Shown here: positions 1 to 8,182 of the stretch, piece after piece | Layout: each line of letters starts with the position of its first letter | How positions within the stretch are numbered: position 1 is the first letter of the stretch | DNA from: an uncultured Christensenellaceae bacterium | GTDB lineage: Bacteria > Bacillota > Clostridia > Christensenellales > Borkfalkiaceae | NCBI GenBank assembly: GCA_910586825.1 | Contig: CAJUJF010000006.1 | Location: 39,033 to 103,032 of the forward strand | Direction of reading: 5' to 3' | Length of the DNA stretch: 64,000 bases | Translations under genes and position numbers: made by a program | Notes under the pieces: model-generated | Database searches by the model: none | What the model was told of the DNA's origin: nothing | What the model saw: the letters and a program-made list of their open reading frames with translations, nothing else

Positions 1-279
1 CGCTTCGAGGTCCTGTTCCGAATATCCCGTCGCCGCGAGCAGAATGGGAAGGGCGTGCGCTTTGCAGTAATCAAGCCGTTCCGTCAGGTTCTGCGGCGAG
101 GAAAAGTCGATGACGACGTCCGCCTTTTCTCCGATCTTTTCAAAGGAATCGTAGACGGGGAAAGGGGCGGGCTTCGGCGCAAGATCGACCCCGCAAACGA
201 TTTCGTCGCCCGTTTCTTTGCAGAGCGCCGTAACGTTCGCGCCCATTTTTCCGCATGCGCCGAGCAATATGATTTTCAT
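1..279 (-). CDS. dapB: 4-hydroxy-tetrahydrodipicolinate reductase, N-terminal part (cut by window edge)
   Basis: Only the first 93 codons are present. The enzyme reduces the dapA product with NAD(P)H in lysine/diaminopimelate synthesis. The N-terminal Rossmann motif GACGKMG (residues 7-13) and the DFSSP segment near residue 60, both typical of DapB, are visible. The ATG at 279-277 overlaps the dapA stop as ATGA, so it is translationally coupled as the third gene of the asd-dapA-dapB operon. The C-terminal tetramerisation and substrate domain lies outside the window. Confidence 0.9.
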   Translation of the reverse strand, partial: MKIILLGACGKMGANVTALCKETGDEIVCGVDLAPKPAPFPVYDSFEKIGEKADVVIDFSSPQNLTERLDYCKAHALPILLAATGYSEQDLEA

Positions 280-1166
280 GCTTTCACCTGCAATCCGAAA
301 TTTCGCATCGCCGCGCGCAGAATTTCGCGGTTCGCGGGGGACAGCCGCGTGAGCGGCGCGGCGGGTTCGCCTGCCGCAAAGCCCAGAAGATTCATGCCTT
401 CTTTCACGGGAATGGGATTAACCTCCGTAAAGCAGGCTTGCACGAGCGGAAGCAGTTTGTCGGAAATCGTCACGGCTTCGCGGAGGTCGCCCTGAAAGAC
501 CGCCGTCGTAAGCGCTTTCACCGCAGCGGGCGCAAGGTTGGATACGACGGAGATGACCGCGCTGCCGCCCGCGCACAGGACGGGCAGATTCAGCGCGTCC
601 TCGCCCGAATACAGATCGCATTTTTCGCGGATCCGCCGCGCGGTGTCGAGTACCTGCGCCATGTTTCCGCTTGCTTCCTTGATCCCCGCGATATTCGGAA
701 TGTCCGACAGCCGTTCCATCGTTTCGGGCAGGAGATTCACGCCCGTACGGGACGGAACGTTATAGCAGATCACGGGAACGGTAACCGCTTTGCAGATCGC
801 GTCGTAGTATTCGTACAGCCCCTGTTGGGTGCATTTGTTGTAATAGGGGGTAACGGCGAGAATGCCGTCCGCGCCGAGTTCCTGCGCTTTGACGCTCGCT
901 TTTACCGCGCGCGCCGTCGCGTTGCTTCCCGTGCCGACAATGATCTTGACTTTTCCCGCGGCTTTTTCGATTGCAAAACGGATCAGCGCTTCCTTGTCTC
1001 CGTCCGTCATGACGCAAGGTTCGCCCGTCGTGCCGAGTACGACGAGCGCGTCCGCGCCGTTTCCGATCTGGTATTCCATCATGTCGCCGAACGCGCCGAA
1101 ATCGACGCCCGTTTCCAGAAACGGCGTGATCATCGCGGTCGCGCATCCTTTCAGAAAACCCTTCAT
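276..1166 (-). CDS. dapA: 4-hydroxy-tetrahydrodipicolinate synthase
   Basis: This aldolase condenses aspartate semialdehyde with pyruvate, the first committed step to lysine and diaminopimelate. At 296 residues it is the usual family length. The GTTGE loop is at 45-49, the catalytic tyrosine at about 135 (YNVPSRTG), and the Schiff-base lysine at about 163 (GIKEAS). It lies between asd (49 nt upstream) and dapB (4 nt overlap) on the minus strand. It is probably controlled by the lysine riboswitch upstream of asd. Confidence 0.96.
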   Translation of the reverse strand: MKGFLKGCATAMITPFLETGVDFGAFGDMMEYQIGNGADALVVLGTTGEPCVMTDGDKEALIRFAIEKAAGKVKIIVGTGSNATARAVKASVKAQELGADGILAVTPYYNKCTQQGLYEYYDAICKAVTVPVICYNVPSRTGVNLLPETMERLSDIPNIAGIKEASGNMAQVLDTARRIREKCDLYSGEDALNLPVLCAGGSAVISVVSNLAPAAVKALTTAVFQGDLREAVTISDKLLPLVQACFTEVNPIPVKEGMNLLGFAAGEPAAPLTRLSPANREILRAAMRNFGLQVKA

Positions 1167-1215
1167 ATTACCGTCCTCGTATTTTTATTATGTTATGAAT
1201 CGCGCCGGCAATTTG

Positions 1216-2298
1216 TCAGTCGAAATATCCCTTTGCCGCCAGCAGTTCGGCGAGCAGGACCGCGCCGCCCGCGGCGCCGCGCACCGTGTTGTGCGAAAAC
1301 CCGATAAATTTATAGTCGAACAGGCGGTCTTCCCGCAGGCGTCCGACGGATACCGCCATGCCGTTTTCCGCGTTGCGGTCGAGCTTCGGCTGCGGGCGGT
1401 CGTCTTCCTCGCGATAGTGCAAAAACTGCTTGGGCGCGGAAGGGAGCGAAAGGGCTTGCGGCTCTCCCGCATATTCTTTCCAGGCGCGCAGGATTTCTTC
1501 TTTCGACGGCTTCTTTTCAAAGGAAACGAACACCGCCGCCGTATGCCCGTCGCTGACGGGAACGCGCAGGCACTGCGCCGTAACGACGGGGGATACCGCG
1601 TTCGCGATCTTTCCGTTCTCGACTTTTCCCCAGATTTTCAGCGGTTCGGTCTCGCTCTTCTCTTCTTCGCCGCCGATATAGGGGATGATGTTATCCACGA
1701 TTTCCGGCATGGTTTCGAAGGTCTTGCCCGCGCCGGAAATCGCCTGATAGGTGCAGACCGCCGCTTGTTTGACGCCGAATTTCAAAAGGGGGTGCAGGAG
1801 GGGAACATACGATTGCAGGGAGCAGTTGCTCTTTACGGCGATAAAGCCGCGCCGCGTTCCCAGCCGTTTTCTCTGCGCCGGAATCACTTCGAGGTGTTCG
1901 GGGTTGATTTCGGGAATGATCATGGGAACGTCCGCCGTCGCGCGGTGGGCGGAGTTGTTGGAGACGACGGGGATTTCCGCTTTTGCATAGCGCTCTTCCA
2001 GCGCTTTGATCTCGTCCTTTTTCATGTTCACGGCGCAGAACACGAAGTCGACTTTTCCCGTCAGGGATTCCGCGTCTTTTTCCGCGTCGAGTACCGTCAT
2101 GTCCGCGGCATACGCGGGGATCGGCGAGCGCATCGCCCATTTCGCGCCGACCGCTTCGGGGTACTTTTTTCCAGCCGAACGCCCGCTGGCGAGCAGGGCG
2201 ACGGGCTTGAACCAAGGGTGATTGTCAAGCAACGTCACGAAGCGCTGACCGACCATGCCCGTTGCGCCGATAATGCCGACGCGGTATTGATTTTTCAT
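1216..2298 (-). CDS. asd: Aspartate-semialdehyde dehydrogenase
   Basis: It makes L-aspartate 4-semialdehyde, the branch point to lysine, threonine and methionine, and supplies DapA. The 360-residue protein has the nucleotide-binding GATGMVG motif (11-17), the catalytic cysteine in SNCSLQ (C159) and the catalytic histidine in SDGHTA (H252). The SNCSLQ form and the length suggest the archaeal/fungal-type subfamily. The frame is open ten codons further upstream, but the ATG at 2298 has a GGAGG Shine-Dalgarno 8 nt before it and the protein then begins just before the Rossmann strand. It is the first gene after the riboswitch terminator. Confidence 0.95.
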   Translation of the reverse strand: MKNQYRVGIIGATGMVGQRFVTLLDNHPWFKPVALLASGRSAGKKYPEAVGAKWAMRSPIPAYAADMTVLDAEKDAESLTGKVDFVFCAVNMKKDEIKALEERYAKAEIPVVSNNSAHRATADVPMIIPEINPEHLEVIPAQRKRLGTRRGFIAVKSNCSLQSYVPLLHPLLKFGVKQAAVCTYQAISGAGKTFETMPEIVDNIIPYIGGEEEKSETEPLKIWGKVENGKIANAVSPVVTAQCLRVPVSDGHTAAVFVSFEKKPSKEEILRAWKEYAGEPQALSLPSAPKQFLHYREEDDRPQPKLDRNAENGMAVSVGRLREDRLFDYKFIGFSHNTVRGAAGGAVLLAELLAAKGYFD

Positions 2299-2351
2299 GT
2301 TAAGACCTCCGTTTACGCATCTTTGCAAAGAGAATGCGGAATTATCGCAAT

Positions 2352-2377
2352 AAAAAAATTACGGCTATCCGCCGTAA
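2352..2377 (-). terminator. Intrinsic terminator of the lysine riboswitch
   Basis: Read on the minus strand, TTACGGC and GCCGTAA form a 7-bp hairpin with a 5-nt loop, followed directly by a run of T. It lies between the L-box aptamer and asd, the position of the expression platform in transcription-attenuating lysine riboswitches. Confidence 0.8.
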
Positions 2378-2384
2378 AACACAC

Positions 2385-2560
2385 TTGCCGAAAGCGCATC
2401 ACCGCGGTGACAGTAATAAAGGTATTGACCCTTATTCCCAACGCGGCCCGCAGGGGAGAAGACGCGTTTCGGCGGCGATACCCTTTTGCCGCGCACTCCT
2501 GCGGAATCCCTGTATTCCTCGCGCGCGGGTACTGATGTTCGACCGCTCCTCTTTATAGCA
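2385..2560 (-). promoter_or_regulatory. Lysine riboswitch (L box)
   Basis: On the minus strand the leader carries the L-box landmarks in order: AGAGGAGCGG followed by an AGTA near the 5' end, an AAAGGGTATCGCCGCCGAA segment resembling the conserved loop with GCCGAAG, and an ACTGTCAC-GGTGATG segment near the 3' end. A hairpin with a T run follows and then asd. The downstream genes asd-dapA-dapB are classic targets. When lysine is bound, transcription should stop before asd. Recognition is by motif order; no covariance search was run. Confidence 0.85.
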
Positions 2561-2563
2561 AAA

Positions 2564-2594
2564 TAATTTTACCATACGCACACATAAAAATCAA
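2564..2594 (-). promoter_or_regulatory. Candidate promoter for the L box-asd-dapA-dapB transcript
   Basis: On the minus strand TTGATT (2594-2589) and TAAAAT (2569-2564) precede the L box. The spacer is 19 bp, longer than ideal, so the exact -35 element is uncertain. Confidence 0.4.
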
Positions 2595-2613
2595 GGAATT
2601 TACCCGATTTCAT

Positions 2614-2642
2614 TTGAAATATTTTTCATTTTGTAGTACAAT
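2614..2642 (+). promoter_or_regulatory. Sigma-A-type promoter for the gene at 2696
   Basis: TTGAAA (2614-2619) and TACAAT (2637-2642) are separated by 17 bp, and the start codon follows about 50 nt downstream. It is divergent from the asd operon promoter. Confidence 0.7.
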
Positions 2643-2695
2643 ATCTTCATACGCGGGGAATCCGCGGTGTACGACGTGTCAAAACGGAGAAAATT

Positions 2696-4006
2696 ATGGC
2701 AGAAAAGCAACATAAAGGATTGGTCGCCCGTTGGTTGGAGGGCAAAGAGCGAAGCGAGGAATACGCCCGCAGTACGTTACCGACAAGCCGTTGGGCGCTG
2801 TTCTGGGACATCTTCAAGGGGCGTTTCGGAAAGCTGATGCTCACCAATCTCCTGATGCTTCTTACGATATTGCCGCTTTTGGCGGTGATTATATTCCGTT
2901 ATCTCTCGCTTACCGTGCAGGGGACGAACGCCGTGTTCGGCGCGGGGCTCATGGTGGGCTATCCCGTCGTGCCGGACATTACCGGCACCGCGGAATACAT
3001 GGTATTCCAAAGCGATCTGCTCTTTTTCGGAATGATGATCGTGTGTTCCCTGATCGCCGCGCTCGGGATCTCCGGCGGGGCGTACATCATTCGTAACCTG
3101 ATCTGGACGGAGGGGATTTTCGTCGCGAACGACTTCGTTCGCGGGATCAAGCGCAACTATCTCAACGTTCTCGAAGCGTTGCTGTTTTTTACGATCATTC
3201 TCTTCGTCGCCCGCACGATGGGCAATCTTTCCGATTATCTCGTGGCGATCGGCGCGCCCGCGTCTGGGTGGATGATCGCTTCGAAAATCGTCGGGTACAT
3301 TATCGTGGCGTTTTCCCTCCTCGTTACCATGTGGATGATCGCGCTCGGCATCAACTATAAGCAGGGTCCGTTTGCGCTTTTCCGCAACGCCGTGGTCATG
3401 ACGGTCGGCACGTTCCCGCAGACGATTTTCTTCGTCGCGCTCGCAAGCTGGCCGATCTTTCTCGCGCTGTTCACGAGCGGCATTTTCATGATCATCGCGG
3501 TTGTGATCCTGATGCTCTTCGGCATTTCGTATTTCTTCCTCGTCTGGATGGATTATACGCAGTGGGCGTTCGACAGATTTGTGAATCCGAGCAAGGGCTT
3601 TGCGACGGGAAGAGGGCTTTACAACAAGGACAAGTCCAATCAGCCCGCGCCGAAAGCTCCCGCGCAGGATATGGACAGCGCCGCCATGCGCGAATACAAG
3701 CGCATGATCGTCGCGCAGGGCAAGAGCAAACTCATTTGCCGTCCCATTAAGCCGCTCGACGACGATATCGAAGTCTATCAGCTTCCCGATTCGTTCTCGC
3801 GCGAGGACCTGCGACTGTTGAAAGAGAGCAAAGTTGCGATCGAAGAAGACGTGAAAGCGTACGAAGAAGAGCATAAGAACGACGAGCAGTACGTGGAATA
3901 CAACAAGCAGTTCGAGGAACGCGAACGCGCGCTTCGGGAAGAAGAGGCGGGGCAGAAGAAGAAAAAGAAAGACCCCCGTCCTCCCAAGATGCTCAACAAG
4001 CGATAA
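2696..4006 (+). CDS. Polytopic membrane protein, DUF624/YesL-like, with charged C-terminal tail
   Basis: The 436-residue protein has an N-terminal cytoplasmic stretch and about six hydrophobic segments between residues 45 and 300. It ends in a highly charged, lysine- and glutamate-rich tail from about 330 that probably forms helices in the cytoplasm. The segment with GAYIIRNL, the F-V-x-x-DF-V-R-G-x-K-RN pattern and the later tryptophan-rich helix resembles DUF624 proteins, which are of unknown function. The tail is much longer than usual for that family. An ATG at 2696 with GGAG upstream is a good start. No substrate can be inferred. Confidence 0.6.
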   Translation: MAEKQHKGLVARWLEGKERSEEYARSTLPTSRWALFWDIFKGRFGKLMLTNLLMLLTILPLLAVIIFRYLSLTVQGTNAVFGAGLMVGYPVVPDITGTAEYMVFQSDLLFFGMMIVCSLIAALGISGGAYIIRNLIWTEGIFVANDFVRGIKRNYLNVLEALLFFTIILFVARTMGNLSDYLVAIGAPASGWMIASKIVGYIIVAFSLLVTMWMIALGINYKQGPFALFRNAVVMTVGTFPQTIFFVALASWPIFLALFTSGIFMIIAVVILMLFGISYFFLVWMDYTQWAFDRFVNPSKGFATGRGLYNKDKSNQPAPKAPAQDMDSAAMREYKRMIVAQGKSKLICRPIKPLDDDIEVYQLPDSFSREDLRLLKESKVAIEEDVKAYEEEHKNDEQYVEYNKQFEERERALREEEAGQKKKKKDPRPPKMLNKR

Positions 4007-4018
4007 CGGAACACGGTC

Positions 4019-4759
4019 ATGGCACAGGCTTACGACTATCTTTCCGAATGGTTCGAATTTCTGAACGACGACTGCGACTACGCCCTTTGGTCGCAGTATT
4101 TTATTGAGGGGCTTTCCCGATTCGGCGCGGGTCGGAAAGGTCTGGAACTCGGTTGCGGAAGCGGCGCGTTCTGCCGCGCGCTTGCGCGCGCCGGATACGG
4201 CATGACGGGAATGGATATTTCCGCGCCCATGCTTTCGAAGGCGGCGCGGCTCGCGCGGGAGGAAGGGCTGGACATTCCGTTTTTGCAGGCGGACGCCGAA
4301 ACTTTTTGCGCTCCACGGAAGTTCGATTTCGTTTTGTCCCCCAACGACTGTTATAACTACGTCGCTCAGCGGGATCTGGAACCGGCGTTTCGTCGCGCCG
4401 CGGCGGCGCTGAAAAAAAACGGAATCTTTTGGTTCGATATCAGTTCCGCATACAAGTTACGCGAAAAAGTTGCCAATAATATCTTTGCGGACGATCGCGA
4501 AGAGGTCACCTATCTGTCGTTCAACACCCTTTATCCCGACCGCGTCCGAATGGAGGTCACTTTGTTCGCGCGGGAGTCGGACGGGAAATTTCGTCGGTTC
4601 GACGAAACGCATCTGCAATATATCCATGAGGAAGAAGACGTTCTCCGCGCGTTAAAAAACGCGGGCTTTGCCGTGATTGCCGAGGAAGGGCATCTCGGCG
4701 CGGAAAAATCGGGGAGCGATCGGTTGAATTTTATATGCGTGAAAAGAGCAGAATCATAA
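4019..4759 (+). CDS. Class I SAM-dependent methyltransferase
   Basis: The 246-residue cytoplasmic protein has motif I LELGCGSGAF (42-51), an acidic residue after strand 2 (GMDIS), and an aspartate-rich motif in the DFVLSPND region near residue 105. These are the hallmarks of the Rossmann-fold methyltransferases. The substrate cannot be read from the sequence. It starts 13 nt after the membrane protein gene, and its last 25 nt overlap the start of hslO, so it belongs to the same unit. Confidence 0.8.
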   Translation: MAQAYDYLSEWFEFLNDDCDYALWSQYFIEGLSRFGAGRKGLELGCGSGAFCRALARAGYGMTGMDISAPMLSKAARLAREEGLDIPFLQADAETFCAPRKFDFVLSPNDCYNYVAQRDLEPAFRRAAAALKKNGIFWFDISSAYKLREKVANNIFADDREEVTYLSFNTLYPDRVRMEVTLFARESDGKFRRFDETHLQYIHEEEDVLRALKNAGFAVIAEEGHLGAEKSGSDRLNFICVKRAES

Positions 4760-5613
4760 AATCGCCGGTGTGGGAGAACCGCGTTTCTCTCGCCGTGCTG
4801 GATACGACCTCGCTTGTGAACGAAGCGATTTCGCGCCATCGGCTCGCGCCGACGGCGGCGGCGGCGCTCGGTCGGACGATGACGGCGGCGGCATATCTTT
4901 GCAGTTGGCTGAAAGACGAAAATTCCGCCTTGTCCGTTACGGTAAACGGCGGGGGAGTCGGCGGTAAAATTTGCGTATCGGGCGACGGCGCGCTCTCTCT
5001 GCGCGGATTCATCGAGCATCCCGACGCGGATCTTGCGCCGCGGCCGGACGGAAAACTCGACGTAGGCGGGTGCGTCGGTAAGAACGGCACGCTGACCGTC
5101 ATTCGCGACGACGGCGAAGGGATTCCCTTTACGGGAACGTGCGCGCTGGTCTCGGGAGAGATCGCCGAAGATTTTTCCGCCTATTTTCTGACGAGCGAAC
5201 AGTGCCCTACGGCGATTGCGCTCGGCGTGAAAATCGGACCGGACGGAAGATGCGTCGGCGCGGGCGGTTTGTTTTTACAGCCTCTTCCCGGTGCGGACGA
5301 GGACTTGCTTTTGCGAACGGAGCGGGAGATCGCGAAATATTCCGCGCTGTCTTCTTTAATCGCGGAAGCGGGGATCGAGGAGATCGCAAAGCGCGTGGAG
5401 GATTCCTCCCGTACGGAACGGGAGATCCGTTTCCGCTGTTCCTGTTCCCGCGAAAAAACGGCGGACGCGGTTCGCTCTCTGGGGCTTGCCGACGCCCGCG
5501 AGCTTGTGAAAAGCGAAGGAAAGATTTCGGTTTTTTGTCATTATTGCAATACGGCTTACGAATTTGACGCGGAGGAAACGGAAGCGCTTTTTTCGCGGGG
5601 AGAGGAGAGATGA
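4735..5613 (+). CDS. hslO: Redox-regulated chaperone Hsp33
   Basis: Hsp33 is a cytoplasmic holdase switched on by oxidative stress. The 292-residue protein matches the usual length and keeps the four zinc-binding cysteines of the redox switch as CxC (235, 237) and CxxC (268, 271). The N-terminal domain shows the conserved segment on gaining and losing substrates (GGKICVSGDG, residues ~75-85). It overlaps the methyltransferase by 25 nt and meets the TPR gene by an ATGA overlap. Confidence 0.94.
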   Translation: MREKSRIIKSPVWENRVSLAVLDTTSLVNEAISRHRLAPTAAAALGRTMTAAAYLCSWLKDENSALSVTVNGGGVGGKICVSGDGALSLRGFIEHPDADLAPRPDGKLDVGGCVGKNGTLTVIRDDGEGIPFTGTCALVSGEIAEDFSAYFLTSEQCPTAIALGVKIGPDGRCVGAGGLFLQPLPGADEDLLLRTEREIAKYSALSSLIAEAGIEEIAKRVEDSSRTEREIRFRCSCSREKTADAVRSLGLADARELVKSEGKISVFCHYCNTAYEFDAEETEALFSRGEER

Positions 5614-7274
5614 AGAAAGACGATTCGGTGTTAAAACTGGATTATAATGACGAGTTTCTGCTCGACAGCGTGGAAAACCGCGCGCGTTCGGGGGATTATA
5701 TCGGCGCGCTCACTCTTCTCAACAAGCGGAACGGGAAGTATCCTCCGTCGGCGGATGCGCAGGCGCTTGCCGCCGATATTTACGAGGAAATGGGCGTTTA
5801 TCAGCTCGCCGCCGACGCCTGGTTCCGCTTTCTCGACGTCTGCAACGAGGCGGATTTTTCCGAGGGGTACGAAGGGCTTGCCGTTGCGTTTATGAACATG
5901 GGCAACGAGCTTCACTCTACGTTGTATTATCACCGTTATTGTACGGAAGAGGGCGCGGAAGGGGCGGAGATCGAGGCGCTGTTCCGCAGTGAAGCGCATA
6001 GCGCGCCGCATTTGAAAGTGGTATACTCCTCGGAGGGCGAGGCTCCGGAAATTCTTGCGGAAGGGCTTGCGCTGTTAAAGTCCGGCGAACTCGAAGCGGC
6101 AAAGCGGTCTCTGTCCGCCATTGCGGAGGGGAACGAAGATTATCCGACCGCCGTCGGGCTTTCCGCCATGTGTTCGCTGATGCTCGGCGACGAAGACGGC
6201 GCGCGGCAAACCTGCCGCGAGCTTCTCGACCGCTATCCGGATAACGTGCAGGCGCTGACGACGTATTGCGCCGTGCTGGGCGCGCAAGACGACAAACAGG
6301 GCGCGCAGGAAATCGCGAAACGGCTTTCCGGACTCGAAGTCGACGCGACGGACGATCTGTATCGGATCGCCACGGCGCTGTGCGAAACGGGTTTGGACGA
6401 AGAGGCTTTCGCAAAACTTTCCGTTTTGAAGGAGCGGATCCCGAACGACGACAACGTGTTGTATTTTTTTGCCGTGTCGGCTTACCGCACCGGCAGACTT
6501 GCCGAGGCGATCGAGGCGCTCGAACGGCTTACGACGTTGTTTCCGCGCAAGGCGGTCGCGGCATATTATCTGGAACGCATGCGTCTCTTCCGCGACGGAA
6601 ACGGCGAAGCGTTTCCCATGACCTACTTCTACCGCGTGCCGGAAGAGGAATACAATAACGTTGCGGGGTTCCTGTTGGCGGCGGAGGCGGCGGAAGCGGA
6701 CGCGCAGGTGCGCGACATCGGCGAACTGCCGCGCCTGAGAGAGATTTTCGAAATCGCGTTCGACGAGATGGAGGGGCGCGACGAAAAGTTGCAGATGCTC
6801 GCCGCAAAAGTCGCCGTCAAACTGCGGCACGATTCCTTCGTGCGGTCGGTGCTGCTCGATTACGAGGGCGACGACGTCGTAAAAATTCATATCTTGCACG
6901 AGCTGGTTTTGCGCAACGAAGACGATTCGTTCGGGACGGTCGTGTGCAATTTGTACAAAGAATTTTTCACGCATAAGATCGAGATCGGCGCGCGCAAGGA
7001 AACGGAGTTTTTAAACGCGTTTGCGGACGTGTATTCGAAGTTCGCGCTGCTCGGCGAGGAGAACGAACACAAAATATGCGCGGCGGCGGAAGACGTTTAC
7101 GCCACGCTCGAAGAGTACGAGGCATGGGACTGTTTCGACGAACGCGCGTCGGTCGCCGCGGCGATCTATCGGGAATCGCGTATCGCCAAAGGAGAGCGGT
7201 CGTTCGAAAAGATCGTCGAACTGTTCGGCGCGAACAAGCGGAAGACGCAGGAAATTCTCAATTATCTGATATAG
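5610..7274 (+). CDS. Tetratricopeptide-repeat protein of unknown role
   Basis: The 554-residue protein lacks a signal peptide or membrane segment. It is rich in helix pairs with the TPR pattern of small residues, for example around 25-100 and 170-330. A second helical part (about 330-554) has weaker repeats. TPRs bind proteins, but no partner can be named. The start overlaps the hslO stop (ATGA) and the next helical gene follows within 12 nt, so the chain hslO-TPR-helical protein is one operon just before spoIVA. Confidence 0.7.
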   Translation: MKKDDSVLKLDYNDEFLLDSVENRARSGDYIGALTLLNKRNGKYPPSADAQALAADIYEEMGVYQLAADAWFRFLDVCNEADFSEGYEGLAVAFMNMGNELHSTLYYHRYCTEEGAEGAEIEALFRSEAHSAPHLKVVYSSEGEAPEILAEGLALLKSGELEAAKRSLSAIAEGNEDYPTAVGLSAMCSLMLGDEDGARQTCRELLDRYPDNVQALTTYCAVLGAQDDKQGAQEIAKRLSGLEVDATDDLYRIATALCETGLDEEAFAKLSVLKERIPNDDNVLYFFAVSAYRTGRLAEAIEALERLTTLFPRKAVAAYYLERMRLFRDGNGEAFPMTYFYRVPEEEYNNVAGFLLAAEAAEADAQVRDIGELPRLREIFEIAFDEMEGRDEKLQMLAAKVAVKLRHDSFVRSVLLDYEGDDVVKIHILHELVLRNEDDSFGTVVCNLYKEFFTHKIEIGARKETEFLNAFADVYSKFALLGEENEHKICAAAEDVYATLEEYEAWDCFDERASVAAAIYRESRIAKGERSFEKIVELFGANKRKTQEILNYLI

Positions 7275-7285
7275 AGGAATACACG

Positions 7286-8107
7286 ATGAAGAAGCTCATG
7301 GATTTCGACGGGTTGTTCGACGAAAAATTGGCGCGCTACATGCGGGAAAACGCCGGAAAATATACCGAGAAGCAGTGGGAAAGCGTGATCGGCAAACTGT
7401 ACCGTCAGTTCGGGGATATTTACGTCGCAAGCGCGGGGAATACGCCGATCGGGTATTATCGGGAGATGAGCAACGCCGAGCTGATCGATTCTCTGTCGCG
7501 GCATATCGAGGAAGGCGTGCCGGTTTCCGATTTTCTCTGTCGCGAAATCGAATCGCGCGGCTGTCCCGAAGAGCTGGTCGCGCTTCTTTCGAGCGAAAAC
7601 GAACAACTTTTGACGTTTGCGGTGAATCTGGCGGGCGGGAACCCCGCGGCGTTCGACGCCTATTTCGATATCTTGCGGACGAGCGGGAACGAAGACGTGA
7701 AAGAGGCGGTGTGCGAACAGTTGAAAGCGGGCGCGGATTTCGCCAAGGAGCGCGCGCTTGCCATGTTCGGGAGCGGCTCGGAAAGAGAATTGATGCTGGA
7801 AATCCTTTCGCGCGTCAAAGAAAGGGACGAGCGGGTGTTCGAACTGCTCATGCGGGAATTCCGCACGGGAGAAGAGCTTCCGATGCACGCGAGCTATCTT
7901 GCGGAGTACGGGGACGATCGCGCGTTGCCCGCGCTGCTTGAAGTGATCGATCGGGACGACGTCAATTTTCTCGAATATCAGGAACTCAAATACGCGATTG
8001 AAAAACTCGGCGGAGAGTATACCCGCCCGCGCGATTTTTCGGACGATCCGTATTATCGGGAGATCATGGAGCAATCGTCGCTTCCGCCTGCCGAACAGGA
8101 AAATTAA
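7286..8107 (+). CDS. Helical protein of unknown function, possible HEAT-like repeats
   Basis: A 273-residue acidic cytoplasmic protein. The frame stays open far upstream inside the TPR gene, but the ATG at 7286 has GAGGAA a few nt before it and gives no large overlap. The sequence is almost entirely predicted alpha-helix with repeated leucine and glutamate spacing and a segment DDRALPALLEVIDRDD (about 210-225) typical of HEAT-like repeats. No enzyme motif is seen. It is the last gene of the hslO-TPR unit, 75 nt before spoIVA. Confidence 0.6.
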   Translation: MKKLMDFDGLFDEKLARYMRENAGKYTEKQWESVIGKLYRQFGDIYVASAGNTPIGYYREMSNAELIDSLSRHIEEGVPVSDFLCREIESRGCPEELVALLSSENEQLLTFAVNLAGGNPAAFDAYFDILRTSGNEDVKEAVCEQLKAGADFAKERALAMFGSGSERELMLEILSRVKERDERVFELLMREFRTGEELPMHASYLAEYGDDRALPALLEVIDRDDVNFLEYQELKYAIEKLGGEYTRPRDFSDDPYYREIMEQSSLPPAEQEN

Positions 8108-8115
8108 ACGAAATC

Positions 8116-8145
8116 TGACATAATCGAACGCTTTTCGCCATATAG
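8116..8145 (+). promoter_or_regulatory. Likely sigma-E promoter of spoIVA
   Basis: GACATAAT (8116-8123) and CATATAGT (8138-8145) are 14 bp apart. This matches the ATA-type -35 and CATA-type -10 of mother-cell sigma-E promoters, and the downstream gene is a known sigma-E target in Bacillus. The assignment is by consensus and context. Confidence 0.7.
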
Positions 8146-8182
8146 TATTTCAGCAAGCATATTCGGCGGAGGCGTTTATTTT

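Noticed and set aside
862..2535. A 557-codon open frame on the plus strand, opposite asd and dapA
   Set aside because: It is the mirror of two well-recognised genes, has no domain, and also runs through the riboswitch. High-GC codon use makes long antisense frames common here.
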